Positions 54,452-63,109 are shown, counted from the first letter of the stretch. The stretch is DNA of 64,000 bases from Isoptericola croceus (GCF_029382255.1 NZ_JARLLG010000005.1:62001-126000), one strand, 5' to 3'. Notes: a model not told the origin generated them from the letters alone. Numbers and translations: made by a program.

Positions 54452-56083
54452 GTGCGAACGATCGCTTTCCCGAGCACCACCACATGGCAATCGACGAGGC
54501 GACTCGTCGCATCGCTGGTCGTCCTGCTGATCGCCGCGGCCACGCTGACCGTCGCCGGCGCGCCCGCCGCCCGGGCCGCCACCATCAACACCTCCGCCGA
54601 GTATGTCCTCGTCAACCGGCACAGCGGCCTCGCCGCCGACGTGCTGAACGCCTCGACCCAGAACGGCGCCGAGATCATCCAGTGGCACCGCACCGACGCA
54701 GCCTGGCAGCGCTGGCGGTTCGTCGACGCGGGGTCCGGCTACTACCGCATCGTCTCCGCGCACTCCGGCAAGGCCATCGACGTCTGGGAGAGGTCGACCG
54801 CCAACGGCGCCGAGATCCGCCAGTACACCGACACCGGCAGCGCCAACCAGCAGTGGCGGCCCGTCGACACCAACGGCGGCGTCCAGCTCGTCAACCGGCA
54901 CAGCGGCAAGTCGCTCGAGGTCTGGGAGAGGTCGACCGCCCCGGCCGCCCGGCTCAGCCAGTACACGTCCTCAGGCGGCGCCAACCAGGTGTGGGACCTC
55001 GTGCCGGTCGGCGACAGCCAGGGCTCGGCCGAGTGCGGCACCGGCACCTACACCACCGAGGCCGTGCAGTCCGGTTCGACCTGGACCGCGCGCCGCGGCG
55101 GGACGACCCTCTACTCCGGCTCCGACATGGTCGCGGCCGTCCGTGCCGCCGTCGGCGGCCTGACCGCGGGCCGCACGTCGCAGGAGCGCGTCGTGGTGCG
55201 CGGGTCGGGCTCGATGCCTGCCTCCACCTCGATCGACCTGCCCAGCCACACCTCGCTCGAGGTGTGCGGGACGATCGACGTGACCGGCTCCGCGACCGCC
55301 AGCAACGCACCGATCCGGATCCGGCACGCCCGCAACGTGTCCGTCCCCCACCTGAACCTGACCGGCGCGCCGTACTTCGGTATCTGGGTGCGCACGTCGT
55401 CCGACGTCCACCTGGGCCAGATCGACCTGCGCCTGTCCGGTGGGCTCGGCATCCGCGTCGACTCCCGGGACAACGACGCCGTGCGCGAGGCGCGCAACAT
55501 CCGCATCGACGACGTCTACGTCTCCGGCTCGGGCGCCCACGGCGTCGAGACCTACGGCGTCGACGGCCTGACGATCGGTACGGTCACCGCCCGCAACACC
55601 GGCTACTCCGGTCTCCTGCTCAACGACACCGTCAACGCCACGGTCGGCAGGGTCGACGGCAACGGTGCGGGCACCGGTACCGGCTACGCGGCGTTCCGCA
55701 TGGCGAACCGCAACGGGTCGGTCGCCGGTTCCTACCCGACGAACATCCGCGTCGGCGAGGTCGTCGCTCGTGGCGGCGGGCGCGGCATCTTCTGCGTCTC
55801 CCAGTCGGGCGGCGTCGTGATCGATCGGGTCGACATCGCGAACACCGGTGGCGACTCGATCCTCATCGAGAACTGCTACAACGTCACGATCGCCTCGCAG
55901 GGCGGGACGGTCTCGGGGCCCGGCGGGATCCGCATCGCGGCACGCTCGGAGTTCGCGAACACCCGCGACGTCACGTTCTCGAACCTCACGCTCAACAGCG
56001 TCACCCTGCGCGAGTCCCCCTGCGCGGTCAACACCCGGCTGAGCAGCATCACCTGGAACAACAGCAGCAACCAGACCTGCTGA
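54452..56083 (+). CDS. Secreted protein with ricin-type lectin (CBM13-like) and right-handed beta-helix domains
   Basis: 543 aa. Signal peptide 1-42 (hydrophobic core VASLVVLLIAAATLTVAGA, cleavage near ARA). A ricin-B-like lectin domain spans about 44-187 with three repeats ending in QRWRF, NQQWRP and NQVWDL. The rest (about 195-543) is a parallel beta-helix with Asn/Gly/Val repeats such as NIRIDDVYVSGSGAHGVETY, as in polysaccharide lyases and GH28-like enzymes, with Cys residues near both ends. Carbohydrate binding and probable polysaccharide degradation outside the cell are inferred; the catalytic residues cannot be assigned. The GTG start has AAGGAG eight bases upstream. Confidence 0.87.
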   Translation: MRTIAFPSTTTWQSTRRLVASLVVLLIAAATLTVAGAPAARAATINTSAEYVLVNRHSGLAADVLNASTQNGAEIIQWHRTDAAWQRWRFVDAGSGYYRIVSAHSGKAIDVWERSTANGAEIRQYTDTGSANQQWRPVDTNGGVQLVNRHSGKSLEVWERSTAPAARLSQYTSSGGANQVWDLVPVGDSQGSAECGTGTYTTEAVQSGSTWTARRGGTTLYSGSDMVAAVRAAVGGLTAGRTSQERVVVRGSGSMPASTSIDLPSHTSLEVCGTIDVTGSATASNAPIRIRHARNVSVPHLNLTGAPYFGIWVRTSSDVHLGQIDLRLSGGLGIRVDSRDNDAVREARNIRIDDVYVSGSGAHGVETYGVDGLTIGTVTARNTGYSGLLLNDTVNATVGRVDGNGAGTGTGYAAFRMANRNGSVAGSYPTNIRVGEVVARGGGRGIFCVSQSGGVVIDRVDIANTGGDSILIENCYNVTIASQGGTVSGPGGIRIAARSEFANTRDVTFSNLTLNSVTLRESPCAVNTRLSSITWNNSSNQTC

Positions 56084-56097
56084 GCGACCGAAAGCGT

Positions 56098-56165
56098 TGT
56101 GGGCGGAGAATCTGGGCTCGACAGCCAGACATATCTGGCATATCGGGCCAGATTCTCCGCCCACA
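56098..56165. terminator. Long compound hairpin between the beta-helix gene and the response regulator
   Basis: Perfect 18-bp arms (TGTGGGCGGAGAATCTGG, 56098-56115, with its complement at 56148-56165). The loop holds a second hairpin GCCAGA-CATA-TCTGGC (56124-56139) and a direct repeat CATATC (56130-56135 and 56139-56144). It lies between convergent genes and probably terminates both. Confidence 0.8.
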
Positions 56166-56180
56166 GCACGGAGTTGTGGT

Positions 56181-56864
56181 TCAGCCGAGCAGGCCGTGGT
56201 GGAGGGCGCGCAGCACCGCCTTGGTGCGGTCGGTGGTGTCCAGCTTGAGCAGCACGGCCGAGACGTGGTTCTTCACGGTGCCGGGCGCCAGGTGCAGCAC
56301 ACCGGCGATCTCCCGGTTCGTGCAGCCCTCGGCCATCAGCCTCAGCACCTCGGTCTCCCGCTCCGTCAGCGGCTGGACGAACGCCTCCTGCCCGTCTCCG
56401 TTCCCGCCGGGCACGGCCCCTGAGCCGACAGCGCGGATCAGCCGTGCCGTCACCGAGGGCTGGACGTGGGTGCCACCCGCGGCCAGGGTGCGCACCGCCC
56501 CCGCGAGCTGTTCGACGGTCACGTCCTTGAGCAGGTATCCCTGGGCGCCCGCGCGCAGCGCTCCCAGCACCAGCTCGTCGTCGTCGAACGTCGTCAGGAC
56601 CAGGACGGGCACATCGAGCCGACGACGGCGCAGCTCGCCGAGCGCCCACAGCCCGTCGGTCCCGGGCATGCGCAGATCGAGGAGCACCACGTCAGGCGCG
56701 TGCTCGGTGGCCGCCGCCACCCCGGTCTCGCCGTCGTCCGCCTCCGCGACGACCTGCACTCCCCCGGCGATCTCCAACAGGCTCCGGATGCCCTGGCGCA
56801 CGAGCGTCTGATCGTCCACGAGCACCACCCGCAGGTCGCGCGGCCCACCGGCCGTGCCACTCAT
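56181..56864 (-). CDS. NarL/LuxR-family response regulator
   Basis: 227 aa. Receiver domain about 10-125 with phosphoacceptor Asp63 in VVLLDLRMPG, upstream acidic VLVDDQ and the later Thr/Lys positions (LTTFDD, LLKD). The C-terminal LuxR HTH (about 160-222) starts LTERETEVLRLMAEGCTNRE. Its ATG overlaps the kinase stop region (stop 56861, start 56864) by four bases... the gene order is kinase then regulator on the minus strand. It probably binds the 58035-58075 dyad. Confidence 0.95.
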   Translation of the reverse strand: MSGTAGGPRDLRVVLVDDQTLVRQGIRSLLEIAGGVQVVAEADDGETGVAAATEHAPDVVLLDLRMPGTDGLWALGELRRRRLDVPVLVLTTFDDDELVLGALRAGAQGYLLKDVTVEQLAGAVRTLAAGGTHVQPSVTARLIRAVGSGAVPGGNGDGQEAFVQPLTERETEVLRLMAEGCTNREIAGVLHLAPGTVKNHVSAVLLKLDTTDRTKAVLRALHHGLLG

Positions 56865-58000
56865 GAGAGCACCCGCTGCGGCAACGCGACCTCGATCCGG
56901 AAGCCTCGCCCGCCGTCGAACCGCACGGCGCCGCCCAGCGCCTCGGTGCGCTCCACGATCCCGCGCAACCCGTTGCCCGGCGTCACCGTCCCGACGGCGT
57001 AGCCGTCGTCCTGCGCGACGAGCGTCAGCAGGCCGCCGGCCACCGCGACGTCGATCCGCAGCACCGATGCCTCCTGAGCGTGCCGCACGGCATTCGTCGC
57101 CACCTCCTGAGCCACCCGGACCAGCGCAGCGGTCTGCTCCTCGTCAGCGCCGACGTCGTCGGCCACGGACACCTCGACCCTCGGGTGCGGCACGGCGGTG
57201 GCGACCGCACCGAGGGCCTCGCGCAGGTCGGGCGCCCGGCGACGCAGCTCTCCCACCGTGGCCCGGACGTCGCCCAGGAGCTCGCGCGCCACCGTCCGTG
57301 CACGTTCGACGTGCTCGGCCTGCGCGGCACCGGTCCGGTGCGTCGCCGACTCCAGCTCCAGGCTCAGCACGGCGAGCTGGTGCCCGAGGAGATCGTGCAG
57401 CTCGCGAGCGATCCGCAGGCGTTCCGTGGACCTGCTGACCTCGTCGCGCAGCACCGTGGCCGCTGCCAGCTCCGTGTGCGCGACGGAGAGCTCGGTACGC
57501 ATGCGCTGCTCACGCTGCAGGGCAGCGCTGACGAGCGACGACGCGACCTGGAGCAGGAGATACAGCCCGGCACCGACGAGGATCTCGACCATCGCCACGT
57601 CCGTGCCGCGCTGCTGCGCGCCCAGCGCCGTCCCGACGACCAGGACGACGGTGTTGGCGGCGATGACCAGCGCGGTGCCCCGCCACGACACCAGGTAGGT
57701 GCTCATCGCGGCGCCGAACACGAGCAGGATCGGCAGCCACCCGGCGCCGGGGACACCGATGACGAGGACACCGACGAGCGCCGTCTGCGCCGCCACGCCG
57801 GCCCTCGCACCGCGGCCGCCCTTCGGCTGAGCCATGACCCAGATCGTCACGGCCAGGTAGGCGGTGGCGGCAACCCACCAGGCCCACGGGGGCACCAGGA
57901 ACGCCGGGCCCTCAACGATCAGCGGCACGATCACCAGCACGCACACGCACACGCCCAGCACCGTCAGCCCAGCCACCGTCTCTGTCCCTGGTCGTCGCAC
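56861..58000 (-). CDS. Sensor histidine kinase (HisKA_3 type)
   Basis: 379 aa. Four to five transmembrane helices cover about 8-160 with almost no extracellular domain, as in intramembrane-sensing kinases. A coiled linker precedes the HisKA_3 dimerisation motif with phospho-His202 in RIARELHDLLGHQL. The ATPase domain has the N box VAQEVATNAVRHAQEA, and G-type motif GNGLRGIVERTEALGG. It precedes the response regulator gene with a four-base overlap. The GTG at 58000 has TAGCGT (58007-58012) six bases upstream. Confidence 0.94.
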   Translation of the reverse strand: MRRPGTETVAGLTVLGVCVCVLVIVPLIVEGPAFLVPPWAWWVAATAYLAVTIWVMAQPKGGRGARAGVAAQTALVGVLVIGVPGAGWLPILLVFGAAMSTYLVSWRGTALVIAANTVVLVVGTALGAQQRGTDVAMVEILVGAGLYLLLQVASSLVSAALQREQRMRTELSVAHTELAAATVLRDEVSRSTERLRIARELHDLLGHQLAVLSLELESATHRTGAAQAEHVERARTVARELLGDVRATVGELRRRAPDLREALGAVATAVPHPRVEVSVADDVGADEEQTAALVRVAQEVATNAVRHAQEASVLRIDVAVAGGLLTLVAQDDGYAVGTVTPGNGLRGIVERTEALGGAVRFDGGRGFRIEVALPQRVLS

Positions 58001-58006
58001 CGTTCC

Positions 58007-58012
58007 ACGCTA
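58007..58012 (-). promoter_or_regulatory. -10 box (TAGCGT) of the kinase-regulator operon
   Basis: TAGCGT six bases upstream of the kinase GTG (58000), the mirror image of the box for the ABC transporter. Confidence 0.55.
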
Positions 58013-58034
58013 CGGCAGGTCAGCGCCGTGCGGG

Positions 58035-58075
58035 CGTGCCACAAGTCATGGGTACAGGTCATGACCCGTGGCACG
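58035..58075. promoter_or_regulatory. 41-bp dyad centred between divergent promoters
   Basis: Outer arms CGTGCCAC (58035-58042) and GTGGCACG (58068-58075), inner arms GTCATG (58045-58050) and CATGAC (58060-58065), all perfect and symmetrically spaced around 58055. The two TAGCGT -10 boxes lie at 58007-58012 and 58099-58104, so their midpoint coincides with the dyad centre. This is a strong candidate binding site for the adjacent response regulator. Confidence 0.8.
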
Positions 58076-58098
58076 CGCCTCCGGCTCCCCGCGGTCCC

Positions 58099-58104
58099 TA
58101 GCGT
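58099..58104 (+). promoter_or_regulatory. -10 box (TAGCGT) of the ABC transporter operon
   Basis: TAGCGT seven bases upstream of ATG 58112; leaderless spacing. The dyad ends just upstream of the expected -35 region, a position suited to activation. Confidence 0.55.
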
Positions 58105-58111
58105 CGGGGCC

Positions 58112-58846
58112 ATGACAGCGATACGAGCGACGAACCTGCGCAAGGAGTTCCGCCGTCGGGGGCGGACCACCGTGGCCGTGGACGACGTCAGCCTGCACGT
58201 CGAGGTCGGCGAGATCGTCGGGCTGCTCGGCCGCAACGGGGCCGGCAAGTCGACCACCGTCGACCTCGTCAGCGGGCTCCGCGCCCCCGAAGCAGGCACC
58301 GTCCGCGTGCTGGGCCACGACCCTCGCGCCGACCGGGCCAAGGTCCGCGGCGTCCTCGGAGTCCAGCTCCAGCAGCCCCGCCTGCACGACGCCCTGACGG
58401 TCCGCGAGGTGGTGCGGCTGCACCGCTCCTTCTACCCGACAGGCCGCGAACCCGACGAGCTCATCGAGGCCATGGGGCTCACCGACAGCCGCAGCACGCC
58501 GTTCGCCGACCTCTCCGGCGGGCAGATGCAGCGTACGTCGATCGCCGTGGCCCTGGTCGGCAACCCTCGCGTGGTGATCCTCGACGAGCTCACCACCGGA
58601 CTCGACCCCGAGGCCCGGCGCGGCATGCTCGACCTGGTGCGCGGTCTGCGCGAGGACGGCACCACCGTGCTGCTGGTGAGCCACCACATGGACGAGGTCG
58701 AGAAGCTGTGCGACCGCGCCGTCGTCCTCGACGCGGGACGAGTCGTGGCCGAGAACACCCCGGCGGGCCTCGCCGTCGACGCCGGTCTGGCACCGGACGC
58801 AGGGCTCGAAGAGGCCTACCTGACGCTGACAGGAGCGACACGATGA
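58112..58846 (+). CDS. ABC transporter ATP-binding protein (drug-exporter type)
   Basis: 244 aa. Walker A GRNGAGKST, Q-loop VQLQQPRL, signature LSGGQMQRT, Walker B VVILDELTTGLD and switch His in LLVSHHMDEVE are all present. It belongs to the DrrA/CcmA-like ATPase group that pairs with a single six-helix permease. Its stop overlaps the permease start (ATGA). Divergence from a two-component system suggests induction by a membrane-active compound. Confidence 0.95.
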   Translation: MTAIRATNLRKEFRRRGRTTVAVDDVSLHVEVGEIVGLLGRNGAGKSTTVDLVSGLRAPEAGTVRVLGHDPRADRAKVRGVLGVQLQQPRLHDALTVREVVRLHRSFYPTGREPDELIEAMGLTDSRSTPFADLSGGQMQRTSIAVALVGNPRVVILDELTTGLDPEARRGMLDLVRGLREDGTTVLLVSHHMDEVEKLCDRAVVLDAGRVVAENTPAGLAVDAGLAPDAGLEEAYLTLTGATR

Positions 58847-59631
58847 CCGACACCCTGATCCCTCCGCTGCCCGAGGTCCGCCCCGGCGCCCGGGCGTGGT
58901 TCGCCCTGATGGGTGCCGAGGCGAAGATGGTCGCCCGCGACACCGCCGGGCTGATCGTCCCCTTGGGCATGCCGATCCTCATCCTCGTGATGAACGGCAT
59001 CGGGTTCGACACCGACGTCGTGATCCCGGGTACCGATGGGCGGACCGCCTTCGACATCTTCGTGCTGCCCATCACGCTGACCTTCATCGTCGCCATGGTC
59101 GGGGTGGTGAACATGCCGAGCTTTCTGGCCACCTACCGCCGCACCGGGATCCTGCGCCGGCTCGGCGTGACCCCGGCGTCGCCGGTGATGGTCCTGGTCG
59201 CCCAGGCCGTGGTCGGGATCGCGCAGATCCTGGTGGGCCTGGTGCTCGCCGTCGGGGTCGCACACCTCGCGTTCGGGGCCAACCCGCCGGTGGACGTCTG
59301 GACGGCGGTCGGGATGCTCGCCTTCACGGTGGCGGCCATGTACAGCGTCGGCATGCTGGTCGCCGCGGTCGCCCCCACCCCGCAGTCGTCGGTGGCCATC
59401 GGCCTGGTCGCCTTCTTCGCGATGGCCGCCCTCGGTGGCCTGTTCGGTCCCCGGGAGAACCTGCCGGAGCCCCTGGCCGAGATCGGCGGTGTGCTGCCCT
59501 TCGGCGCGGCGGTCGACGCCCTCGGGGCGGCCTGGGCGGGCGACGTCGTCCCGGTGGCGGCGCTCGTCGGGCTCGCGGTGACGACCGTGGTCAGCAGCGC
59601 GGTGGCGGCGCTGATGTTCCGGTGGGAGTGA
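58843..59631 (+). CDS. ABC transporter permease (ABC-2 type)
   Basis: 262 aa with six hydrophobic helices (about 37-55, 70-90, 115-140, 148-175, 180-200 and 232-255). Motifs such as YRRTGILRRLGVTPASP and ENLPEPLAEIGGVLPFGAAVDAL are typical of ABC-2 drug-exporter permeases. It is translationally coupled to the ATPase, with AGGAG upstream. The substrate is unknown; an antibiotic or lipid is likely. Confidence 0.93.
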   Translation: MTDTLIPPLPEVRPGARAWFALMGAEAKMVARDTAGLIVPLGMPILILVMNGIGFDTDVVIPGTDGRTAFDIFVLPITLTFIVAMVGVVNMPSFLATYRRTGILRRLGVTPASPVMVLVAQAVVGIAQILVGLVLAVGVAHLAFGANPPVDVWTAVGMLAFTVAAMYSVGMLVAAVAPTPQSSVAIGLVAFFAMAALGGLFGPRENLPEPLAEIGGVLPFGAAVDALGAAWAGDVVPVAALVGLAVTTVVSSAVAALMFRWE

Positions 59632-59673
59632 ACCGGACCTGCGGGTCGCCCCCTCCGGGGGCAGCATGGGCCC

Positions 59674-62262
59674 ATGCCAGCAGCCGACGCCCCCCGGGCC
59701 GGACCACAGACGGTCTCGGTCGAGGGGCGCCGGCTGCAGCTGACCAACCTCGACAAGGTGCTGTACCCGGCGACGGGCACCACCAAGGGTGAGGTGCTGC
59801 ACTACTTCTCCCAGGTAGCACCCGCGCTCGTGGCGCACGCCGCGCACCGGCCGGCCACCCGCAAGCGCTGGCCCGACGGGACGGCGGGCCAGTCGTTCTT
59901 CCAGAAGAACCTCGATGCCTCCACGCCGTCGTGGGTCCCCCGGCGCACCGTCCAGCACACGTCCTCCAGCAACGACTACGTGCTGGTCGACGACCTCGCC
60001 ACGTTGACCTGGTTGGGGCAGACGGCCACGCTCGAGATCCACACGCCGCAGTGGCAGTTCGGCCGCACGGGTGCCCCGCTGGCCCCGGACCGGCTCGTCC
60101 TGGACCTCGACCCGGGCCCGGGTGCCGGCCTGGCCGAGTGCGCTGCCGTCGCCCGGCTGGCCGGGGAGATCCTGACCGGCATGCACCTCGACCCGCTGCC
60201 GGTGACCAGCGGGTCGAAGGGCATCCATCTGTACGCGGCTCTGGGCGTCGGCCACGGCGAGCTGTCCTCCGACGGCGTCTCGGCCGTCGCCAAGGAGCTG
60301 GCCCGACACCTCGCGACAGAGCATCCCGACCTCGTCGTGGCCGACATGAAGAGGTCGCTGCGCACCGGCAAGGTGCTGGTCGACTGGTCGCAGAACAACG
60401 GGTCGAAGACGACGATCACGCCGTACTCCCTGCGCGGCCGTGACGAGCCCACCGTCGCCGCCCCGCGCACGTGGGACGAGCTGGACGACCCCGGGTTGCG
60501 GCACCTGACCTTCACCGAGGTGCTGGACCGCCTGGAACGCGACGGCGACCTGCTCGCCCCACTGCTGACAGGGCACCTGTCACGTCTCGAGCCGACGCCG
60601 CAGCGGCTCGCCTCTTTCCAGCGGCTGGAGACGTACCGCACCAAGCGCGACCCGGCCAGGACACCGGAACCGTTCGGGCCGGAGTCAGGACGGCGGGAGG
60701 CCCGAGCGGGCGCGGACGTCGGCGCGGGCACCGCGCAGGCCGGGCCGTCGTTCGTCATCCAGGAGCACCACGCACGCCGGCTGCACTGGGACTTCCGCCT
60801 GGAGCACGAGGGTGTCCTGGTGAGCTGGGCACTGCCCAAGGGGGAGCCGACGGACCCGGCACAGAACCACCTCGCGGTGCAGACCGAGGACCACCCCCTG
60901 GAGTACGGCGCCTTCGAGGGCACGATCCCGGCCGGTGAGTACGGCGCCGGCGAGGTGACGATCTGGGACGCCGGCACCTACGAGCGGGAGAAGTGGCGCG
61001 ACGGCAAGGAGGTCATCGTCACGCTGCACAGCGAGCGCCGTGGGACGCGGCGTCTCGCTCTGATCCACACCGGCGGACGCGACGGCAGCGAGAGCTCCTG
61101 GCTGATCCACCGCACGAAGGTTCAGCCCGACGGCGCAGCGGGGACGTCGGGCATCCCCGACGGCGACACCGGCGGTGACGGTGCCGGAGACGGTGGCGCC
61201 GAGAACGGGGAGGCGGTGGGGCGCCACCAGCCTCCGCCCCGCCCCATGCTCGCCACGACCGCCTCGCCCGCACAGCTGGTGCGGATGGAGTCCGCCGAGT
61301 GGGCGTTCGAGGCCAAGTGGGACGGCTTCCGCGCCATCGTCGAGGTGCTTGCCGATGACCGCGACGACAGCGAGGCCGACGGTGCTGCCGCCCAGCGGGT
61401 GCGCCTCACCTCGCGCTCGGGACGAGACCTCACCCCCACGTTCCCCGAGCTCCAGCAGCTGGGCGGGATGGTCTCTCCCGCCGAGCTGCCGCTGGTGCTC
61501 GACGGCGAGGTGGTCGCCCTGGACGCCCAGGGACGGCCGAGCTTCCGGCGCCTGCAGCAGCGGGCCAACCTGGTCAGGCCGCGCGACGTCGAGCGGGCAC
61601 GTCGCGGCGTCGGGGTCGACCTGGTGCTCTTCGACGTGCTGCGCGTGGCCGGCGTCGACGTCACCGACCACTCCTACGACGAGCGCCGCGCGATGCTGGC
61701 GCAGGTCGTCACGCCCCGCCGGCCGGTGCACGTGCCGGACGTCCTGCCCGGTACCGCGCGGGAGGCGCTGGCGGAGTCGCAGCGCCTCGGGCTGGAAGGT
61801 GTCCTCGCCAAGCGACGCAGCGCCGGGTACCTCCCGGGCCGTCGCTCGCGCGACTGGCTCCGGGCGAAGCACGTCGCCATGCAGGAGGTCGTCGTGGTGG
61901 GCTGGCGGCCGCTGCGCAGCGGGACGCCGACCGAGGACCCGCGGTCGATCGGCGGGCTGCTGCTCGCCGTGCCCGACGGCGAGGGTGGGCTCCGGTACGT
62001 CGGCCGCGTCGGCACCGGCTTCAGCGACGCCGAACGGCGTCGGCTCACCGAGCTCCTCGGTCCGCTCACGCGCACCACACCACCGGTCCCCGAGGTCCCC
62101 GCCGTGGACGCCGCCGGCGCGACCTGGGTGGACCCGAGCCAGGTGGTCGAGGTGTCGCACGCCGGCTGGACCGGCGGCGCACCAGGGTCGGGCAGCCTCC
62201 GTCACGCCGTCTGGCGTGGTCGACGACCGGACAAGCGGCCGCAGGACGTCCGGGTCGAGTGA
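59674..62262 (+). CDS. ligD: ATP-dependent DNA ligase LigD (polymerase, phosphoesterase and ligase)
   Basis: 862 aa with the actinobacterial domain order POL-PE-LIG. POL (about 15-310): AEP-type catalytic pair Asp144/Asp146 in LDLDPGPG, and SGSKGIHLY. PE (about 350-500): His365, His371 and Asp373 in QEHHARRLHWDFRLE. LIG (about 535-850): adenylated Lys548 in FEAKWDGFR, plus LDGEVVALD and EGVLAKR. It fills, trims and seals ends held by Ku. The linker between PE and LIG is Gly/Asp-rich. The ATG has no clear ribosome-binding site; CAGCAT lies six bases upstream. Confidence 0.97.
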   Translation: MPAADAPRAGPQTVSVEGRRLQLTNLDKVLYPATGTTKGEVLHYFSQVAPALVAHAAHRPATRKRWPDGTAGQSFFQKNLDASTPSWVPRRTVQHTSSSNDYVLVDDLATLTWLGQTATLEIHTPQWQFGRTGAPLAPDRLVLDLDPGPGAGLAECAAVARLAGEILTGMHLDPLPVTSGSKGIHLYAALGVGHGELSSDGVSAVAKELARHLATEHPDLVVADMKRSLRTGKVLVDWSQNNGSKTTITPYSLRGRDEPTVAAPRTWDELDDPGLRHLTFTEVLDRLERDGDLLAPLLTGHLSRLEPTPQRLASFQRLETYRTKRDPARTPEPFGPESGRREARAGADVGAGTAQAGPSFVIQEHHARRLHWDFRLEHEGVLVSWALPKGEPTDPAQNHLAVQTEDHPLEYGAFEGTIPAGEYGAGEVTIWDAGTYEREKWRDGKEVIVTLHSERRGTRRLALIHTGGRDGSESSWLIHRTKVQPDGAAGTSGIPDGDTGGDGAGDGGAENGEAVGRHQPPPRPMLATTASPAQLVRMESAEWAFEAKWDGFRAIVEVLADDRDDSEADGAAAQRVRLTSRSGRDLTPTFPELQQLGGMVSPAELPLVLDGEVVALDAQGRPSFRRLQQRANLVRPRDVERARRGVGVDLVLFDVLRVAGVDVTDHSYDERRAMLAQVVTPRRPVHVPDVLPGTAREALAESQRLGLEGVLAKRRSAGYLPGRRSRDWLRAKHVAMQEVVVVGWRPLRSGTPTEDPRSIGGLLLAVPDGEGGLRYVGRVGTGFSDAERRRLTELLGPLTRTTPPVPEVPAVDAAGATWVDPSQVVEVSHAGWTGGAPGSGSLRHAVWRGRRPDKRPQDVRVE

Positions 62263-62276
62263 GCGCCCGTGGACGG

Positions 62277-63104
62277 TCAGCTCTGGGCCGGTCGCCCGTG
62301 CCGCCAGTAGCCGACGAAGTCGATGTGCGCCTTGGGGACACCACGGTCGTTCACGAGGTGGCGGCGCACCCCGGTGGCCAGGCTCGACTCCCCCACCACG
62401 AAGGCGTACACGCTGCTCCTCGGGAGCTGGGTCCCCTGCACCACGGCCAGCGCGGCCTGTCCCGGCACGTCGTTGGCATCGGCCCGGTCCCGCTCGACCC
62501 AGAGCAGGTCGATGCCGTCCGGGACGCGGAGGTCCTGCTTGTCGTCCGCCGTCGGCACCTCGATGATCGCGAGCCCGCGGGCGTCGCCGGGCAGCGACTC
62601 GCAGACCCCGGCGACGGCGGGCAGCCCGGACTCGTCGGCGACGAGCAGCGTCCAGTCGTGCTCATGGCGCGGGTTGTACCCGATGCCCTGGTCGAGGATC
62701 CCGACGGTGTCCCCGGTCTGCGCGGTCTCGGCGAAGGTCGTGCCCGGGCCGTGCGGTTCGTCGGCACCGCCGTGGACGACGAAGTCGACGTCGATCTCGT
62801 GCAGGTCGGGTCGGGCGGCCCGGATCGTGTAGCTGCGCACCCACGGCCGGCGCGCCTTCGGTGTGGCGAGGTACTGGGCGTACCAGCCCAGGCTGGACGT
62901 ACGGGTGGGCAGCCGCATCGCGTCCTGGCCGGGACGCGGGAGGAAGAGCCGGAACCACTGGTCGTACCCGCCGAGGGTGAGGTGTCCGAGCCCATCGCCG
63001 CCGAGGGTCACCCGGACCAGGTTCGGCGACACGCGCTTGGTCCTCACGACCTCGGCGAGCAGCACGTGCGGTTCGACGGGCTTTCGACCCCGGTAGGCAC
63101 TCAT
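62277..63104 (-). CDS. Siderophore-interacting protein (FAD-dependent ferric-siderophore reductase)
   Basis: 275 aa. The N-terminal FAD-binding barrel (about 15-130) contains RSYTIRAARPDLHEIDVDFVVHG, and the C-terminal SIP domain (about 140-270) has TLLVADESGLPAVAGV, VVGESSLATGVRRHLV and DFVGYWRHG. These proteins reduce ferric siderophores in the cytoplasm to release iron. An iron box overlaps its -10 element, so it is expected to be induced by iron starvation. Confidence 0.95.
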   Translation of the reverse strand: MSAYRGRKPVEPHVLLAEVVRTKRVSPNLVRVTLGGDGLGHLTLGGYDQWFRLFLPRPGQDAMRLPTRTSSLGWYAQYLATPKARRPWVRSYTIRAARPDLHEIDVDFVVHGGADEPHGPGTTFAETAQTGDTVGILDQGIGYNPRHEHDWTLLVADESGLPAVAGVCESLPGDARGLAIIEVPTADDKQDLRVPDGIDLLWVERDRADANDVPGQAALAVVQGTQLPRSSVYAFVVGESSLATGVRRHLVNDRGVPKAHIDFVGYWRHGRPAQS

Positions 63105-63109
63105 GGAAG

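Noticed and set aside
59632-59673. Small GCCCCC-TCC-GGGGGC hairpin before ligD
   Set aside because: The six-base stem in such GC-rich DNA is expected by chance, and the gap is only 42 bases.
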